Position numbers and translations under genes: made by a program
Source: Pseudomonas fulva
Lineage (GTDB): Bacteria > Pseudomonadota > Gammaproteobacteria > Pseudomonadales > Pseudomonadaceae
Direction of reading: 5' to 3'
Length of the DNA stretch: 64,000 bases
Assembly: GCF_023517795.1 (NCBI RefSeq)
Contig: NZ_CP082928.1
Location: forward strand, 4,340,001-4,404,000
In this document: positions 10,385-18,930 of the stretch, in pieces
How the letters are laid out: each line of letters begins with the position of its first letter
Position numbering within the stretch: the stretch's first letter is position 1
The notes under the pieces: model-generated
The model's input: only the letters and a program-made list of their open reading frames with translations
What the model was told of the DNA's origin: nothing
Database searches by the model: none

Positions 10385-10930
10385 CGTAGCGAACTCCTTA
10401 ATTAAAGCTGTAGACGGTGGGGCGACGCAAAATTAGGACGCGCAGGCGATGCTCCCAGGTAATAGCCCGAACCAGATTTGGCTCTTCGGATGAAACTACA
10501 GAGAGATTACGGCGGAACTTAGGCGCTTACAGTCTGCTCCGATACCGCCCGGCTCGACGTGCACCAATCGTGGCCATGTATTCATTGGTTTATCTGGCCG
10601 TTGTCTATCTTTCTAGGATCTTTCTTCAAATGGAAAAGCTAACAACCAGTCGCAGGCCAGAGATGAGTTTGAATAAAACTTGCCGCCGTACTAGGGGCAG
10701 CGGAACTGGCGATGTAGGCGGATTTCTTATTCAAAGTTCCAGCTTGCGTTTAAACGGAAGACACTTAACGCAGGGAAGAGGTGAGCTTCACTGCATCACT
10801 TGTCCGTTTATGATTTCCAACGACTCCATATCTCAATTCATGTTTTAAACGTAAGCGTACTGGTAATATCGCTCAATGTTGTGAGCTATCGTCCTCGGAG
10901 TGCGCAGAAGGAAGTTCTGTCAGCTCATGG
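10385..10930. other. Spacer of about 550 bp upstream of the efflux operon
   Basis: This stretch should hold the minus-strand promoter of the efflux operon. A 143-codon plus-strand frame at 10417-10848 has no ribosome binding site, no family resemblance and many rare codons, so I do not call it a gene. Base composition turns clearly more AT-rich here than in the flanks, marking entry into the accessory region. Confidence 0.5.
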
Positions 10931-10963
10931 TAATAAAAAGGAGGAGCGTAGAGTGTACGCTCC
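10931..10963 (-). terminator. Rho-independent terminator of the lipoprotein-DoxX operon
   Basis: Read on the minus strand, GGAGCGTA and TACGCTCC form a perfect 8-bp stem (arms 10943-10950 and 10956-10963, 5-nt loop) followed by a T-rich run (CCTTTTTATTA). It lies 44 bp downstream of the doxX stop codon. Confidence 0.75.
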
Positions 10964-11006
10964 CCAAGGGAGACTCTGATACCAACTACGGTTGAGGGGG
11001 CTACTT

Positions 11007-11429
11007 CTATTGTGGAAGTCTAGGTTGGCTCCGGAGTGAGTCGATACTGAAGCCGCCTGCGCCTGAGACTGCTACCTGCAGTAGCCCGCCACAAATTGCC
11101 AGGTTTTTCAGAAAGGCGATTACCTGGCCCCTGTCGGAGAAGTCAAAGTGAAACGCCAGCGCCGCAGCCAGGGTGAAAATGCTCATGCCGATGGCTACCC
11201 ATGCCGTGCGATAACCGACCAGTAGGGCGACTGCCAGCACCAGTTCGACGAACAGGGCGGCCGCATAGCCTAGTTGAGCGAATGGCAGCCCTGTATTGCT
11301 GATGTAAGCGATGGTCGCTTCAGGCGCGATCAACTTGCCAATGCCGCTGTAGAGAAAGATCAAACTCAGCAGCAGCCTGGCAAACAGCGAGACATAGGCA
11401 TCTTTATGACTCATTAGTGAGTTTTCCAT
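11007..11429 (-). CDS. DoxX-family integral membrane protein
   Basis: The 140-residue product from the ATG at 11429 has four hydrophobic segments and the family hallmark LFARLLLSLIFLYSGIGKL near the N-terminus, then GYAAALFVELVLAVALLVG. DoxX-like proteins are small four-helix membrane proteins linked to quinone or thiol redox functions in some species, but most, including this one, have no proven role. It is the second gene of a two-gene minus-strand operon and is followed by a clear terminator. GAGAG precedes the start. Through the shared promoter region it is a likely output of the divergent two-component system. Confidence 0.85.
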   Translation of the reverse strand: MENSLMSHKDAYVSLFARLLLSLIFLYSGIGKLIAPEATIAYISNTGLPFAQLGYAAALFVELVLAVALLVGYRTAWVAIGMSIFTLAAALAFHFDFSDRGQVIAFLKNLAICGGLLQVAVSGAGGFSIDSLRSQPRLPQ

Positions 11430-11493
11430 TGTTTCTCTCGCGGGGGTTAATGTTTGTTTAATAGGCCAGACATTGCCTGGCCTGGGTCGACGC

Positions 11494-11868
11494 CTAAATG
11501 ATGCGCTCGCCGAGTAAGTTACCCTCGTCGTCAAATAATTGCAGAGCTTTGTTTGCACCTCTTTCAGCCAAGTTGATCCTGTAGGTGGCGGCCGAGGTGA
11601 ACTCGGAGAAGTCGATGCTGGCGAATTTATGCATCGTCGACTCCTGCCCCATATCGGCCACGACAAGAACCTCCAGCGTATTGTGCCCGGGCGAGACTTT
11701 GAAGTAGTGGCCGTGATCAACCGCGCGTCCATTTACTTTGCTAGCAACTAGAACGCTCGTCGGGTCAGAGGAAAATATAACCAATGCACTTTTTTCTTCA
11801 GGCTGAGGGATGGCTGTGGCACAGGCTGACAACAAAAGCATCGTTGCGGCAATCAGTAGATTTTTCAT
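11494..11868 (-). CDS. Small lipoprotein, function unknown
   Basis: The 124-residue product starts MKNLLIAATMLLLSACATA: a lipoprotein signal with lipobox LLSAC. GAGG lies 5 bases before the ATG at 11868; an upstream in-frame start at 11907 would give a poor signal. The mature part is a small beta-rich domain (SALVIFSSDPTSVLVASKVNG, SPGHNTLEVLVV), resembling the DUF2846-like or carrier-protein-like fold seen in many small lipoproteins, though I cannot name a family with certainty. It precedes the doxX gene by 64 bp in the same direction and has a PmrA-type box 54 bp upstream. Confidence 0.75.
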   Translation of the reverse strand: MKNLLIAATMLLLSACATAIPQPEEKSALVIFSSDPTSVLVASKVNGRAVDHGHYFKVSPGHNTLEVLVVADMGQESTMHKFASIDFSEFTSAATYRINLAERGANKALQLFDDEGNLLGERII

Positions 11869-11921
11869 GACATCCTCGGGGTACTTGAGTTGAAGGAGTG
11901 GTGTCATGATGAGCGGATAGG

Positions 11922-11938
11922 ATTAAGAGTGAATTAAG
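11922..11938 (-). promoter_or_regulatory. PmrA-box-like direct repeat facing the lipoprotein-doxX operon
   Basis: On the minus strand the sequence is CTTAAT-N5-CTTAAT, a perfect direct repeat of hexamers 11 bp apart. It matches the known half-site arrangement of PmrA-type response regulators. It ends about 54 bp before the lipoprotein start codon, a normal activator position. Binding is inferred. Confidence 0.7.
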
Positions 11939-11983
11939 AGATTCGTCTAGTCTGGCGAAATAAAGTAAATGGCCGGTAAAAAT

Positions 11984-12000
11984 CTTAATTTTGGCTTAAC
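11984..12000 (+). promoter_or_regulatory. PmrA-box-like direct repeat facing the two-component operon
   Basis: The plus strand reads CTTAAT-N5-CTTAAC, again hexamers 11 bp apart. TAGGAT at 12012-12017 could serve as the -10 element, and the response-regulator ATG is 46 bp downstream. This suggests autoregulation. Confidence 0.68.
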
Positions 12001-12045
12001 CTGTAGAGCGTTAGGATATTCACATTTTTCTACAGCGAGGTTCTC

Positions 12046-12717
12046 ATGCGTATATTGCTTACAGAGGACGATACGCTCATCGCTCAAGGTGTCGTGGCTG
12101 GCCTTTCTGCCCAAGGCTTTAGCGCCAGCCACGTAACGACTGCGTCTGCAACAGAAGCGCTGCTGCTAACCGCGGAGTTCGATGTGCTTATTCTGGATCT
12201 GGGGCTTCCCGACAAGGATGGCCTTACGCTGCTCCGGCGCCTGCGACAGCGCTCCATCCATATTCCGGTGTTGATCCTGACGGCGCGCGACTCCATCAAT
12301 GACAGGGTCGCGGGGCTCCAGGCGGGGGCAGATGATTACATGCTCAAGCCATTCGATCTCCGCGAGCTGGCGGCCAGGCTGCATACCTTGAATCGCCGGT
12401 TCCTCGGGCGAAGCAGCAACGTCATCCATCATGGAAACCTTACTGCCAACCCCACGACCCGAGAGTTCTTTCTCGACGGAGTGCGGGTGAATCTTTCTAA
12501 AAAAGAGCAGGCCATACTTTGTGCTCTACTCAATAGCAAAGGAACCCTCACAACAGACAGCTTGAAAGACGCGGTGTATGGCTTTTCCGAGGACGTGGAA
12601 AGTAACGCATTGAACGTGCACATTCATAACCTGCGGCGCAAGCTTGGCAATGACATTATTCACACCATTAGGGGGGTCGGTTACCGATTGGGCCCGACAC
12701 AAAGCGAGGCGTCATGA
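12046..12717 (+). CDS. OmpR-family response regulator (PmrA/QseB-like)
   Basis: The 223-residue product has a receiver domain (1-115) with acidic pair EDD at 7-9, the phospho-acceptor in LILDLGLPD (about Asp51), and conserved TARDS and LKPFDLREL. A winged-helix DNA-binding domain follows (about 125-220) with NALNVHIHNLRRKLG and the closing IRGVGYRLG. This is the PmrA/QseB branch of the OmpR family. GAGG lies at good spacing before the ATG. The gene overlaps the kinase gene by 4 bp. Two direct-repeat boxes upstream fit the site type this branch binds, so it probably controls itself and the divergent lipoprotein-doxX operon. Confidence 0.9.
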   Translation: MRILLTEDDTLIAQGVVAGLSAQGFSASHVTTASATEALLLTAEFDVLILDLGLPDKDGLTLLRRLRQRSIHIPVLILTARDSINDRVAGLQAGADDYMLKPFDLRELAARLHTLNRRFLGRSSNVIHHGNLTANPTTREFFLDGVRVNLSKKEQAILCALLNSKGTLTTDSLKDAVYGFSEDVESNALNVHIHNLRRKLGNDIIHTIRGVGYRLGPTQSEAS

Positions 12718-14036
12718 GCATCAGATCGGGCTTGGTACTGCGCTTGGGAGTCAGTTTTGTCCTGCTGTGGGCTCTGGCTGCTACTTGGATGTTGCGTGAC
12801 TTACAGGTAAACATTGACCGGTCGCTTGATGAGCGGCTTGAGGCATCTGCGCGGCTTGTGGTCAGCTTGCTCAGTCTGCCCGCCTTTTCGCCAGTAGGAC
12901 AGGAGCCTGAACCCTCGAAGAGCTTTAGCATGAAGGACGTTGCTTCGATGGCGGGCATGGCATGCCAGGTCTCCTCGTTGAAGGGAGAGATCTTAGTCAA
13001 GAGTCGTAATTCTCCCGACGAGAAAATGGGTGACCTTGGCGTTGGACATCACACTCAGGTTGCCGACGGTACTAGGTGGAGGACGTTTACCCTTGAGGTC
13101 AATGGGGTGCGGGTCAGCACCGCAGACCGCATCGAACAGCGCTCGCAGCTCAAATACTCCATTTTGAAGGCGGCTGCGGTTCCGGTTGTCGTCGCGTTGA
13201 TTGGTGGTCTTCTGGTGCTATGGATTGGGGTGGGGCAAGGGCTAAGGCCTTTGACACGAATAACCAATGCGCTCTTTTCACGCAATGCACAGTGCCTGGA
13301 TCCGCTCGATGTATCAGAGCTCCCCAGGGAGTTGCGTCCACTCGCGATGTCTCAAAACGAATTGCTGTCGCGTATTTCTCATGCCATCGAGCGAGAGCGA
13401 CGATTTACCGGAGATGCTGCTCATGAATTACGCAGCCCGTTAACGGCGGTCAAGACCCATATACAGGTTGCCCAACTCACCGAAGGCGAGGCGTCTCAAA
13501 CGGCATTGGTGCGAGCGCAGCAAGGTGCCGATCGTCTACAGCGCATTCTTGAACAGCTTTTACTGTTGGCGCGGGTAGAGGGTAGCCTTTCATTCGATGA
13601 TGGCACGCAAGCACTCCCGACTGATGTGGCCAGGCAGGCGTTGGATGATTCGGAGCAGGACAGTGGCATCAGGATCCAGCTCCAGAAGAACCTGGACGTC
13701 TATCCAATCGCAGTTCCCTCTGTCCTTGCCACAGCCGCACTGCGTAATCTCCTCGATAACGCATTGCGTCATACGGCTGCAGGCACGAAGGTCGATCTTC
13801 TCGTCTCCATCGAAGAGGGCATGGCATCCTTCTGTGTACGAGACAGGGGGCCGGGCATACCTGAGGAAAATCTGGCCGAGGTGGCCAAACGTTTTTGGCA
13901 TAACGGAAATCAAAGTGGGAGCGGACTTGGGCTGGCCATAGTTGACGCGATAGTCGTTCGCTTCCGGGGGGAGCTGAGTTTCCGCAATACCGGTGATGGT
14001 CTGGAAGTCTTGATGAAGCTACCTTTGTTGAAGTGA
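12714..14036 (+). CDS. Sensor histidine kinase (PmrB/QseC-like)
   Basis: A 440-residue membrane kinase. A membrane segment at about residues 10-28, a periplasmic domain of about 125 residues, and a second segment at about 152-172 are followed by a HAMP-like linker. The HisKA motif FTGDAAHELRSPLTAVKTH carries the phospho-His, and the ATPase part shows NLLDNALRHT, DRGPGIPEEN and GSGLGLAIVDAI. The ATG overlaps the regulator stop (ATGA). The periplasmic domain carries no obvious ExxE iron-binding motif, so a PmrB-like metal signal is not supported by the sequence. Confidence 0.9.
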   Translation: MSIRSGLVLRLGVSFVLLWALAATWMLRDLQVNIDRSLDERLEASARLVVSLLSLPAFSPVGQEPEPSKSFSMKDVASMAGMACQVSSLKGEILVKSRNSPDEKMGDLGVGHHTQVADGTRWRTFTLEVNGVRVSTADRIEQRSQLKYSILKAAAVPVVVALIGGLLVLWIGVGQGLRPLTRITNALFSRNAQCLDPLDVSELPRELRPLAMSQNELLSRISHAIERERRFTGDAAHELRSPLTAVKTHIQVAQLTEGEASQTALVRAQQGADRLQRILEQLLLLARVEGSLSFDDGTQALPTDVARQALDDSEQDSGIRIQLQKNLDVYPIAVPSVLATAALRNLLDNALRHTAAGTKVDLLVSIEEGMASFCVRDRGPGIPEENLAEVAKRFWHNGNQSGSGLGLAIVDAIVVRFRGELSFRNTGDGLEVLMKLPLLK

Positions 14037-14053
14037 GCCCCGTCCCAGCACTA

Positions 14054-14224
14054 GGGTCTGTCTGAAAAGTCTCCGAGCGAAGGTCAGGCGAGGCAAAATC
14101 GGTGAGGAACGGGCTGGGCTCGCATTCGAGTTTACGAGCTGTGAATGAGCATTCCGACTGGGCTGGCAATCCAGCCGATTTTTAACGAAGCATCACCGAG
14201 CGCAGGTACTTTTCAGACAAACCC
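14054..14224. mobile_element. 171-bp MITE with IS5/IS427-type ends
   Basis: The 17-bp terminal inverted repeats GGGTCTGTCTGAAAAGT (14054-14070) and, inverted, GGGTTTGTCTGAAAAGT (14208-14224) differ at one base. A TA dinucleotide flanks both sides (14052-14053 and 14225-14226), as expected for target duplication at a CTAR-type site. There is no coding capacity. A small internal hairpin (GGCTGG-CAAT-CCAGCC) lies at 14161-14176. Its ends match those of the complete IS at 58431-59330 at 14 of 17 positions, so a related transposase could move it. The spacer around it (14037-14551) holds nothing else I recognise. Confidence 0.75.
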
Positions 14225-14551
14225 TAAGGAAGTGTGATCTCATGGTGATAGACCGCTTACTCAGGTGGTTAAGGCGTGACCCTGTTGGTTATGGAGCCTT
14301 GCTACCTACGAACCTCGTTCAGTAAGACCCTCACCATAAGATTGCCGGACGCGCTTAGGTGTATGATCAGGCGATGAAATGGGCTCAGTCTTTCGTAGCG
14401 CTGCCAATCAGCGTGTGAAATTTTGTAGAGCTGGATATGAAAGCAGTTTCACCAATCTCGATGGTTTTGCGAAGGGTGTTGTCAGTGTGGGATTGCGGTG
14501 TGGGCATGACGGCGGCTATTGGCGCCGCCGTCGTACTGCTTCTTGCTTTTC

Positions 14552-15334
14552 TTACTGCAGGCGAGCGTTTTGTGCGTGACGCTGCGCTTTGACTGTTTCA
14601 GGTGTGGTGCGATTGTCGATGGCCTGTTGCTTGGTCTCGTCGTCACCGCCGACCACGTGGTCGACATCATTCATCAAGGCTTCAACCCCTTGTCTTGCAA
14701 CTTCAGTCTTGTCGTTCTTCTTCGACTGACCAATTTTGCTATTGGCCATGCCGGCATTATTGTGAAATTCGCTGTCTGTAGCCCCAGGGAGGAGCGCTGT
14801 AACCGTTACGCCCGTTCCTCGGAGTTCTTCGCGCAGCGACTCCGCAAAGGAGAACCCGAACGCCTTTGAGGGCCCGTATACCGTCTCATAGGGAGTCGGT
14901 TGCGTCGCAGATATCGAAGAGGTAATCAGGATACGACCGCATTTGTTAGCGACCATATGGATTGCGACCCGCTTGGCCATATGTACCGTACCGGTGATAT
15001 TGATGGCGATGAGCTTGAAGTCATCCTCAAGCCTGTTGTCGATGAACGCTCCGCCTTGACCAATCCCGACGTTAAGAGCCGCTGCTTCCAGAGGGCGCCC
15101 CAGGGATAGTACGTGGTTCCAGAGCCCTTCAACGCCTTCATATGTGGACGCGTCCGCTTGGTACGGATAGCACTCTACTCCCATCGACTGGATGGCCTCG
15201 GCAGATTTTTTCACTTTGTCGCTGGAGCCAGAAATGACTAGGTCGAACCCGTTCTGGGCGAACTGTTTAGCTAGTTCAAAACCGATTCCCGAAGAGCCTC
15301 CGGTGACCAATGCAAGAGGACGGCTGGAAGTCAT
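14552..15334 (-). CDS. Short-chain dehydrogenase/reductase (paralogue 1)
   Basis: The 260-residue protein has the Rossmann signature TGGSSGIG near the N-terminus, an ITSSIS serine strand and the catalytic YGPSK (YxxxK). The usual NNAG is replaced by LNVG. TAGGAG lies 8 bases before the ATG at 15334. It is highly similar (roughly three quarters by eye) to the gene at 24092-24877, including the unusual C-terminal tail NRTTPETVK.RHAQN. Substrate unknown. It is divergent from the SDR at 15528. Confidence 0.88.
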   Translation of the reverse strand: MTSSRPLALVTGGSSGIGFELAKQFAQNGFDLVISGSSDKVKKSAEAIQSMGVECYPYQADASTYEGVEGLWNHVLSLGRPLEAAALNVGIGQGGAFIDNRLEDDFKLIAINITGTVHMAKRVAIHMVANKCGRILITSSISATQPTPYETVYGPSKAFGFSFAESLREELRGTGVTVTALLPGATDSEFHNNAGMANSKIGQSKKNDKTEVARQGVEALMNDVDHVVGGDDETKQQAIDNRTTPETVKAQRHAQNARLQ

Positions 15335-15354
15335 GTATTTTCTCCTAATTTAAT

Positions 15355-15386
15355 AAAAAAGCCCCACGCCGCACTCGATTGGGGGC
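15355..15386 (-). promoter_or_regulatory. GC stem with T6 run in the leader of the SDR gene
   Basis: On the minus strand GCCCC (15386-15382) can pair with GGGGC (15365-15361), followed by TTTTTT, ending about 20 bases before the SDR ATG. It has the shape of an intrinsic terminator placed in a 5' leader. The stem is short (5-6 bp) with a 16-nt loop, so attenuation is only a possibility; it may also end antisense or upstream transcription. Confidence 0.35.
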
Positions 15387-15527
15387 GGGGACGCTCCGTC
15401 ATCGGAAAGTGTGTATCCAGCTTTTGATTCATGAGCTTTATTCATTGCTCCGTGTCGCTGGATGCAAGGTCAAGCACGATTTTGGGAAGTCCGAATCTGG
15501 GCAAGCTTTTCCCAACCAGGAGTGGAT

Positions 15528-16271
15528 ATGTCCAAATTGAAAGGTGCTGTCACGGTAATCACAGGCGCGTCATCCGGTATCGGAGCGGCGACAGCGATCA
15601 AGATCGCCAGCCTTGGCGGGGTTGTCGTGCTGGCAGCTCGAAACGAAGAGAGACTTCAGGCGATCGTCAGTCAGATCAAGGAAGCGGGCGGAGAGGCGTC
15701 TTATCACATCACTGACGTGTCAAAACGTGAAAGCCTGCAGAGCTTGGTGCAGTTTGCCGAGGCTACATATGGCAAGGTCGACGCACTGGTCAATAACGCG
15801 GGGCTGATGCTGTTCTCAGATTGGAAAGATGTTGCAGTCGATGACTGGGAAAAAATGATAAGCACCAACATCCAGGGTTACTTGAATACGATCGCAGCTG
15901 TGCTCCCTAAAATGCTCGATCAGGGGCATGGCAAGATCCTGAACATGTCCTCAGTAGCGGGCTTACATGTTGGCGGCTCAAGCGGGGTCTACAGCGCGAC
16001 GAAGTTTTTCATTCGTGGCATCACTGAAAGCTTGAGAAAAGAGGTGGGCGTGCATAACGGAATTCAGGTCTCCATGATCAGTCCCGGTGTGATTGATACC
16101 GGCTGGGCCGACAAGGTGAACAATGAAACAGGCCGCAAGGCTGCCAAGACGCTAAATGAAATCGCAATTGCACCCGAGCAAATTGCGGACGCTGTCGCTT
16201 ATGCACTTGATCAGCCAGCTAATCTCACCGTCAACGATATCGTCATTCATCCGACCAAGCAGGACTGGTAA
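15528..16271 (+). CDS. Short-chain dehydrogenase/reductase (YdfG-like classical SDR)
   Basis: AGGAG precedes the ATG at 15528; the open frame extends 22 codons further up without support. The 247-residue product has TGASSGIG (about 12-19), NNAG, the serine strand NMSSVAG and YSATK (catalytic Tyr and Lys), then SPGVIDTGW. The sequence is of the classical NADP-preferring type with AARNEERL after the second strand. A clear hairpin follows the stop. The neighbouring SDR is transcribed away from it, so a shared promoter region of about 190 bp is likely. Confidence 0.88.
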   Translation: MSKLKGAVTVITGASSGIGAATAIKIASLGGVVVLAARNEERLQAIVSQIKEAGGEASYHITDVSKRESLQSLVQFAEATYGKVDALVNNAGLMLFSDWKDVAVDDWEKMISTNIQGYLNTIAAVLPKMLDQGHGKILNMSSVAGLHVGGSSGVYSATKFFIRGITESLRKEVGVHNGIQVSMISPGVIDTGWADKVNNETGRKAAKTLNEIAIAPEQIADAVAYALDQPANLTVNDIVIHPTKQDW

Positions 16272-16279
16272 CCGTGGCC

Positions 16280-16302
16280 GGCGGCCTTTAGATAAGGCCG
16301 CC
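16280..16302 (+). terminator. Hairpin terminator candidate after the SDR gene
   Basis: GGCGGCCTT and AAGGCCGCC form a perfect 9-bp stem with a 5-nt loop, 8 bases after the stop codon. The T-run behind it is weak, so it may act with Rho. Confidence 0.55.
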
Positions 16303-16579
16303 GTTAGCTTGCTGCTGCCCTTTTAACTCGTTGCAGATCTTCCCGGCGCGCAGGCAACATGCCTCATACAAGGGTCGAGGCAGATGTCGGCGAGCATCAG
16401 TGTGATGTGACTGACGGCAGGGCAACTGCCGTAGCCATCACGGGAGCACGCTCGTCGCAAGCTCCCAGCTTCGGATCAATTTGGTCATCCCTCCGTCCAC
16501 CAAGTTACACACACCTGTCGGATCGCTCCCCAAATACCTTCCTTTCTCCGCTACGACCCGCACGGGTGGAGCTCTCATG

Positions 16580-17700
16580 TCAGTTCCCCCCTTCGAGTCG
16601 CGGTATCACGGTCTCGGGGTGATTCACTTTGCGAGAATAGCGCTGCGCCAATTTACTGATGATCACGAAAAATAGCGGCGTCATGAAGATCGCTAGGAAA
16701 GTTGCCGCCAGCATGCCGCCGATGACGCCGGTACCGATTGCATTGCGGCTTGCGGAGCCCGCTCCGCTGCTGAATACCAGCGGCAGTACACCCAGTATGA
16801 ATGCGAGCGAAGTCATTAGAATTGGGCGTAGACGAAGTCGAGCGGCCTCGATGGAGGCATCCACAACGTCCATTCCTTTAGCGACCAGCTCTCTCGCAAA
16901 CTCGACGATCAGGATCGCGTTCTTGGCTGCAAGCCCCACCGTGGTCAGGAGAGAAACCTGGAAGAACACGTCGTTTTCCAGCCCACGCAATAGCGCGGCC
17001 CCAAGAGCGCCGAGAATCCCAAGGGGCACAACCATCATCACCGCAATTGGGATCGACCAGCTCTCGTAGAGTGCTGCCAGGCACAGGAAGACAAAGAGGA
17101 TGGATACCGCGTAAAGGAAGGGGGCTTGAGAGCCGGATTGTCGCTCCTGATAAGACAGTCCAGTCCACTCGTAACCGATGCCTGGCGGCAAATTCCCTAC
17201 GATCGATTCAATTGCGTCCATCGCATCGCCAGTAGAGTACCCCTCAGCAGGGCTACCGTTGATCTGGACTGCTGAGACACCGTTGTACCGTTCCAGCTTC
17301 GGTGAACCATAGATCCACTCGCCACTGCCGAAGGCGCTGAATGGAACCATCTCGCCTTCGTTATTACGCAGGTACCAGTCATTGAGGTTCTCTGGCGTCA
17401 TGCGCCATTTGGCATCCGCTTGTACGTAGACACGTTTGATGCGGTTGTCCAAGTCCAGGAAATTATTGACATAGGACGAGCCCCAGGCGACCGAGAAGGC
17501 CTGATCGATGACGGACGCTGTGAGCCCCAGCGCACTGGCTTTCTCCCGATCAATGTTGACCTTGAATTTGGGCGTATCGCTGAGTCCGTTTGGGCTGACA
17601 TTCTGCAGGACAGGGTGCGCGTTCGCTTCGTCGATCAACTGATTCTGCGCTTGGATTAACGCGTCATGCCCCAGGCCCCCATTATCTATCAGCTCCAGGT
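16580..17700 (-). pseudogene. RND efflux permease, C-terminal fragment cut off by IS30 insertion
   Basis: This is the C-terminal third of an AcrB/MexB-type permease. From the IS edge at 17700 the frame reads ...[17 protein letters not shown], exactly where AcrB has FELIDQAGLGHEKLTQ. It continues through [26 protein letters not shown], the membrane segments with [16 protein letters not shown] and [15 protein letters not shown], to a normal C-terminus. No start codon with a ribosome site precedes it inside the IS, so it is probably not made. Together with 18931-20967 it accounts for about 1050 residues, the full length of the family. Confidence 0.9.
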
Positions 17701-18930
17701 GGCGGATTCAATTGGTCAACGCAACACCATAATTCCTGTGTAAGCAGGTAGGAGTGTTGCAGATGAAGCAAAGACCTCGAATCTATTACACCGAAAGCCA
17801 GAAAGCGCTGATGTGGGCGCACTGGAGAAGAGGAGACTCTCTCCAGCAGATCGCCCAGCTCTTTGATCGCAACCACTCCTCGATACAGCGCATTTTGGCG
17901 CAGACAGGAGGGATACGACCGCCGATACGTAAACGCTCAAGGCTCGCGCTTACGATGGCAGAGCGTGAGGAAATATCGAGATCTCTCGTTGCAGGGCATT
18001 CGATTCGCCTGATTGCTCTACAACTTGGCAGAGCGCCCTCGACAGTTAGTCGGGAGATAAGCCGCAACGGCGGGTTGCATCACTATCGAGCCAGCTATGC
18101 AGATCAAGCTGCATGGGATCGAGCCTGCCGCCCTAAGGTCTGCAAACTTGTCCAAGCTCCGCAGTTAGCGCAACTTGTGGCTCAGCGGTTGCAGATGCAG
18201 TGGTCACCAGAACAAATAGCTGGTTGGCTACAGCGTACTTACCCAAATGAGCCGAGCTATCACGTGTCCCACGAGACGATCTATCGCAGCCTTTTCATAC
18301 AGGCACGTGGCGCCTTGAAAAAAGAGCTGCTTGAGCATTTACGGCGCACTCGAGCCATGCGTCGCTCACGCCATCACACCCAAAAAACAGATAACCACGG
18401 GCAAATTCTTGATACGGTCTCTATCAGTAAGAGGCCCGCTGAAGTAGCTGACCGTGCTGTACCTGGTCATTGGGAAGGTGACCTACTGTGTGGCAGTAAG
18501 AACAGCCAGATCGCCACGCTTGTCGAGCGTCACAGCCGCTATCTGATGTTGGTGAAAGTAGCCGGCAAAGATACGGCTACGGTAATCGATGCGCTTATAG
18601 AAAATGCTCAAAAGCTACCTCAAGAGCTTTATCGATCTCTGACCTGGGATCGGGGCAAAGAGATGGCTGCGCACAAGCGATTTACCTTGGCAACGAACAT
18701 CCAAGTCTACTTCTGCGACCCCAAGTCCCCATGGCAACGTGGCTCAAACGAAAATACGAATGGGCTGTTGAGGCAGTACTTTCCCAAAGGCATGAATCTA
18801 TCTGAGTACTCTCAAGACAAGCTCGATGAGGTAGCAAGACTATTAAATGAGCGACCACGTAAAACACTCGACTTTGCGACTCCTGCCGAGTGCTTTAATC
18901 AGTACGTTGCGTCGACCGGTTGAATCCGCC
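17701..18930 (+). mobile_element. IS30-family insertion sequence (1230 bp)
   Basis: Terminal inverted repeats of about 25 bp bound the element: left end GGCGGATTCAATTGGTC... from 17701 and, inverted, GGCGGATTCAACCGGTC... ending at 18930; both continue with RACGCAAC. One transposase gene fills the element. It sits inside an AcrB-type permease gene on the opposite strand. The bases flanking the two ends (GGT left, CTC right) do not form an obvious target duplication, so the duplication is very short, mutated or absent. Confidence 0.88.
17763..18923 (+). CDS. IS30-family transposase
   Basis: The 386-residue product from the ATG at 17763 (AGGAG about 9 bases upstream; a GTG at 17754 is the alternative) begins with helix-turn-helix modules ([21 protein letters not shown] and [19 protein letters not shown]), the latter typical of IS30. 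The integrase core shows GHWEGDLL (first Asp), LTWDRGKEM (second Asp) and [10 protein letters not shown] with the catalytic Glu. Its stop codon lies inside the right terminal repeat. Length and domains are complete, so the enzyme should be active. Confidence 0.93.
   Translation: MKQRPRIYYTESQKALMWAHWRRGDSLQQIAQLFDRNHSSIQRILAQTGGIRPPIRKRSRLALTMAEREEISRSLVAGHSIRLIALQLGRAPSTVSREISRNGGLHHYRASYADQAAWDRACRPKVCKLVQAPQLAQLVAQRLQMQWSPEQIAGWLQRTYPNEPSYHVSHETIYRSLFIQARGALKKELLEHLRRTRAMRRSRHHTQKTDNHGQILDTVSISKRPAEVADRAVPGHWEGDLLCGSKNSQIATLVERHSRYLMLVKVAGKDTATVIDALIENAQKLPQELYRSLTWDRGKEMAAHKRFTLATNIQVYFCDPKSPWQRGSNENTNGLLRQYFPKGMNLSEYSQDKLDEVARLLNERPRKTLDFATPAECFNQYVASTG

Noticed and set aside
10417-10848. 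143-codon plus-strand frame before the efflux operon
   Set aside because: No ribosome site, no motif, many rare codons, overlaps the expected operon promoter.
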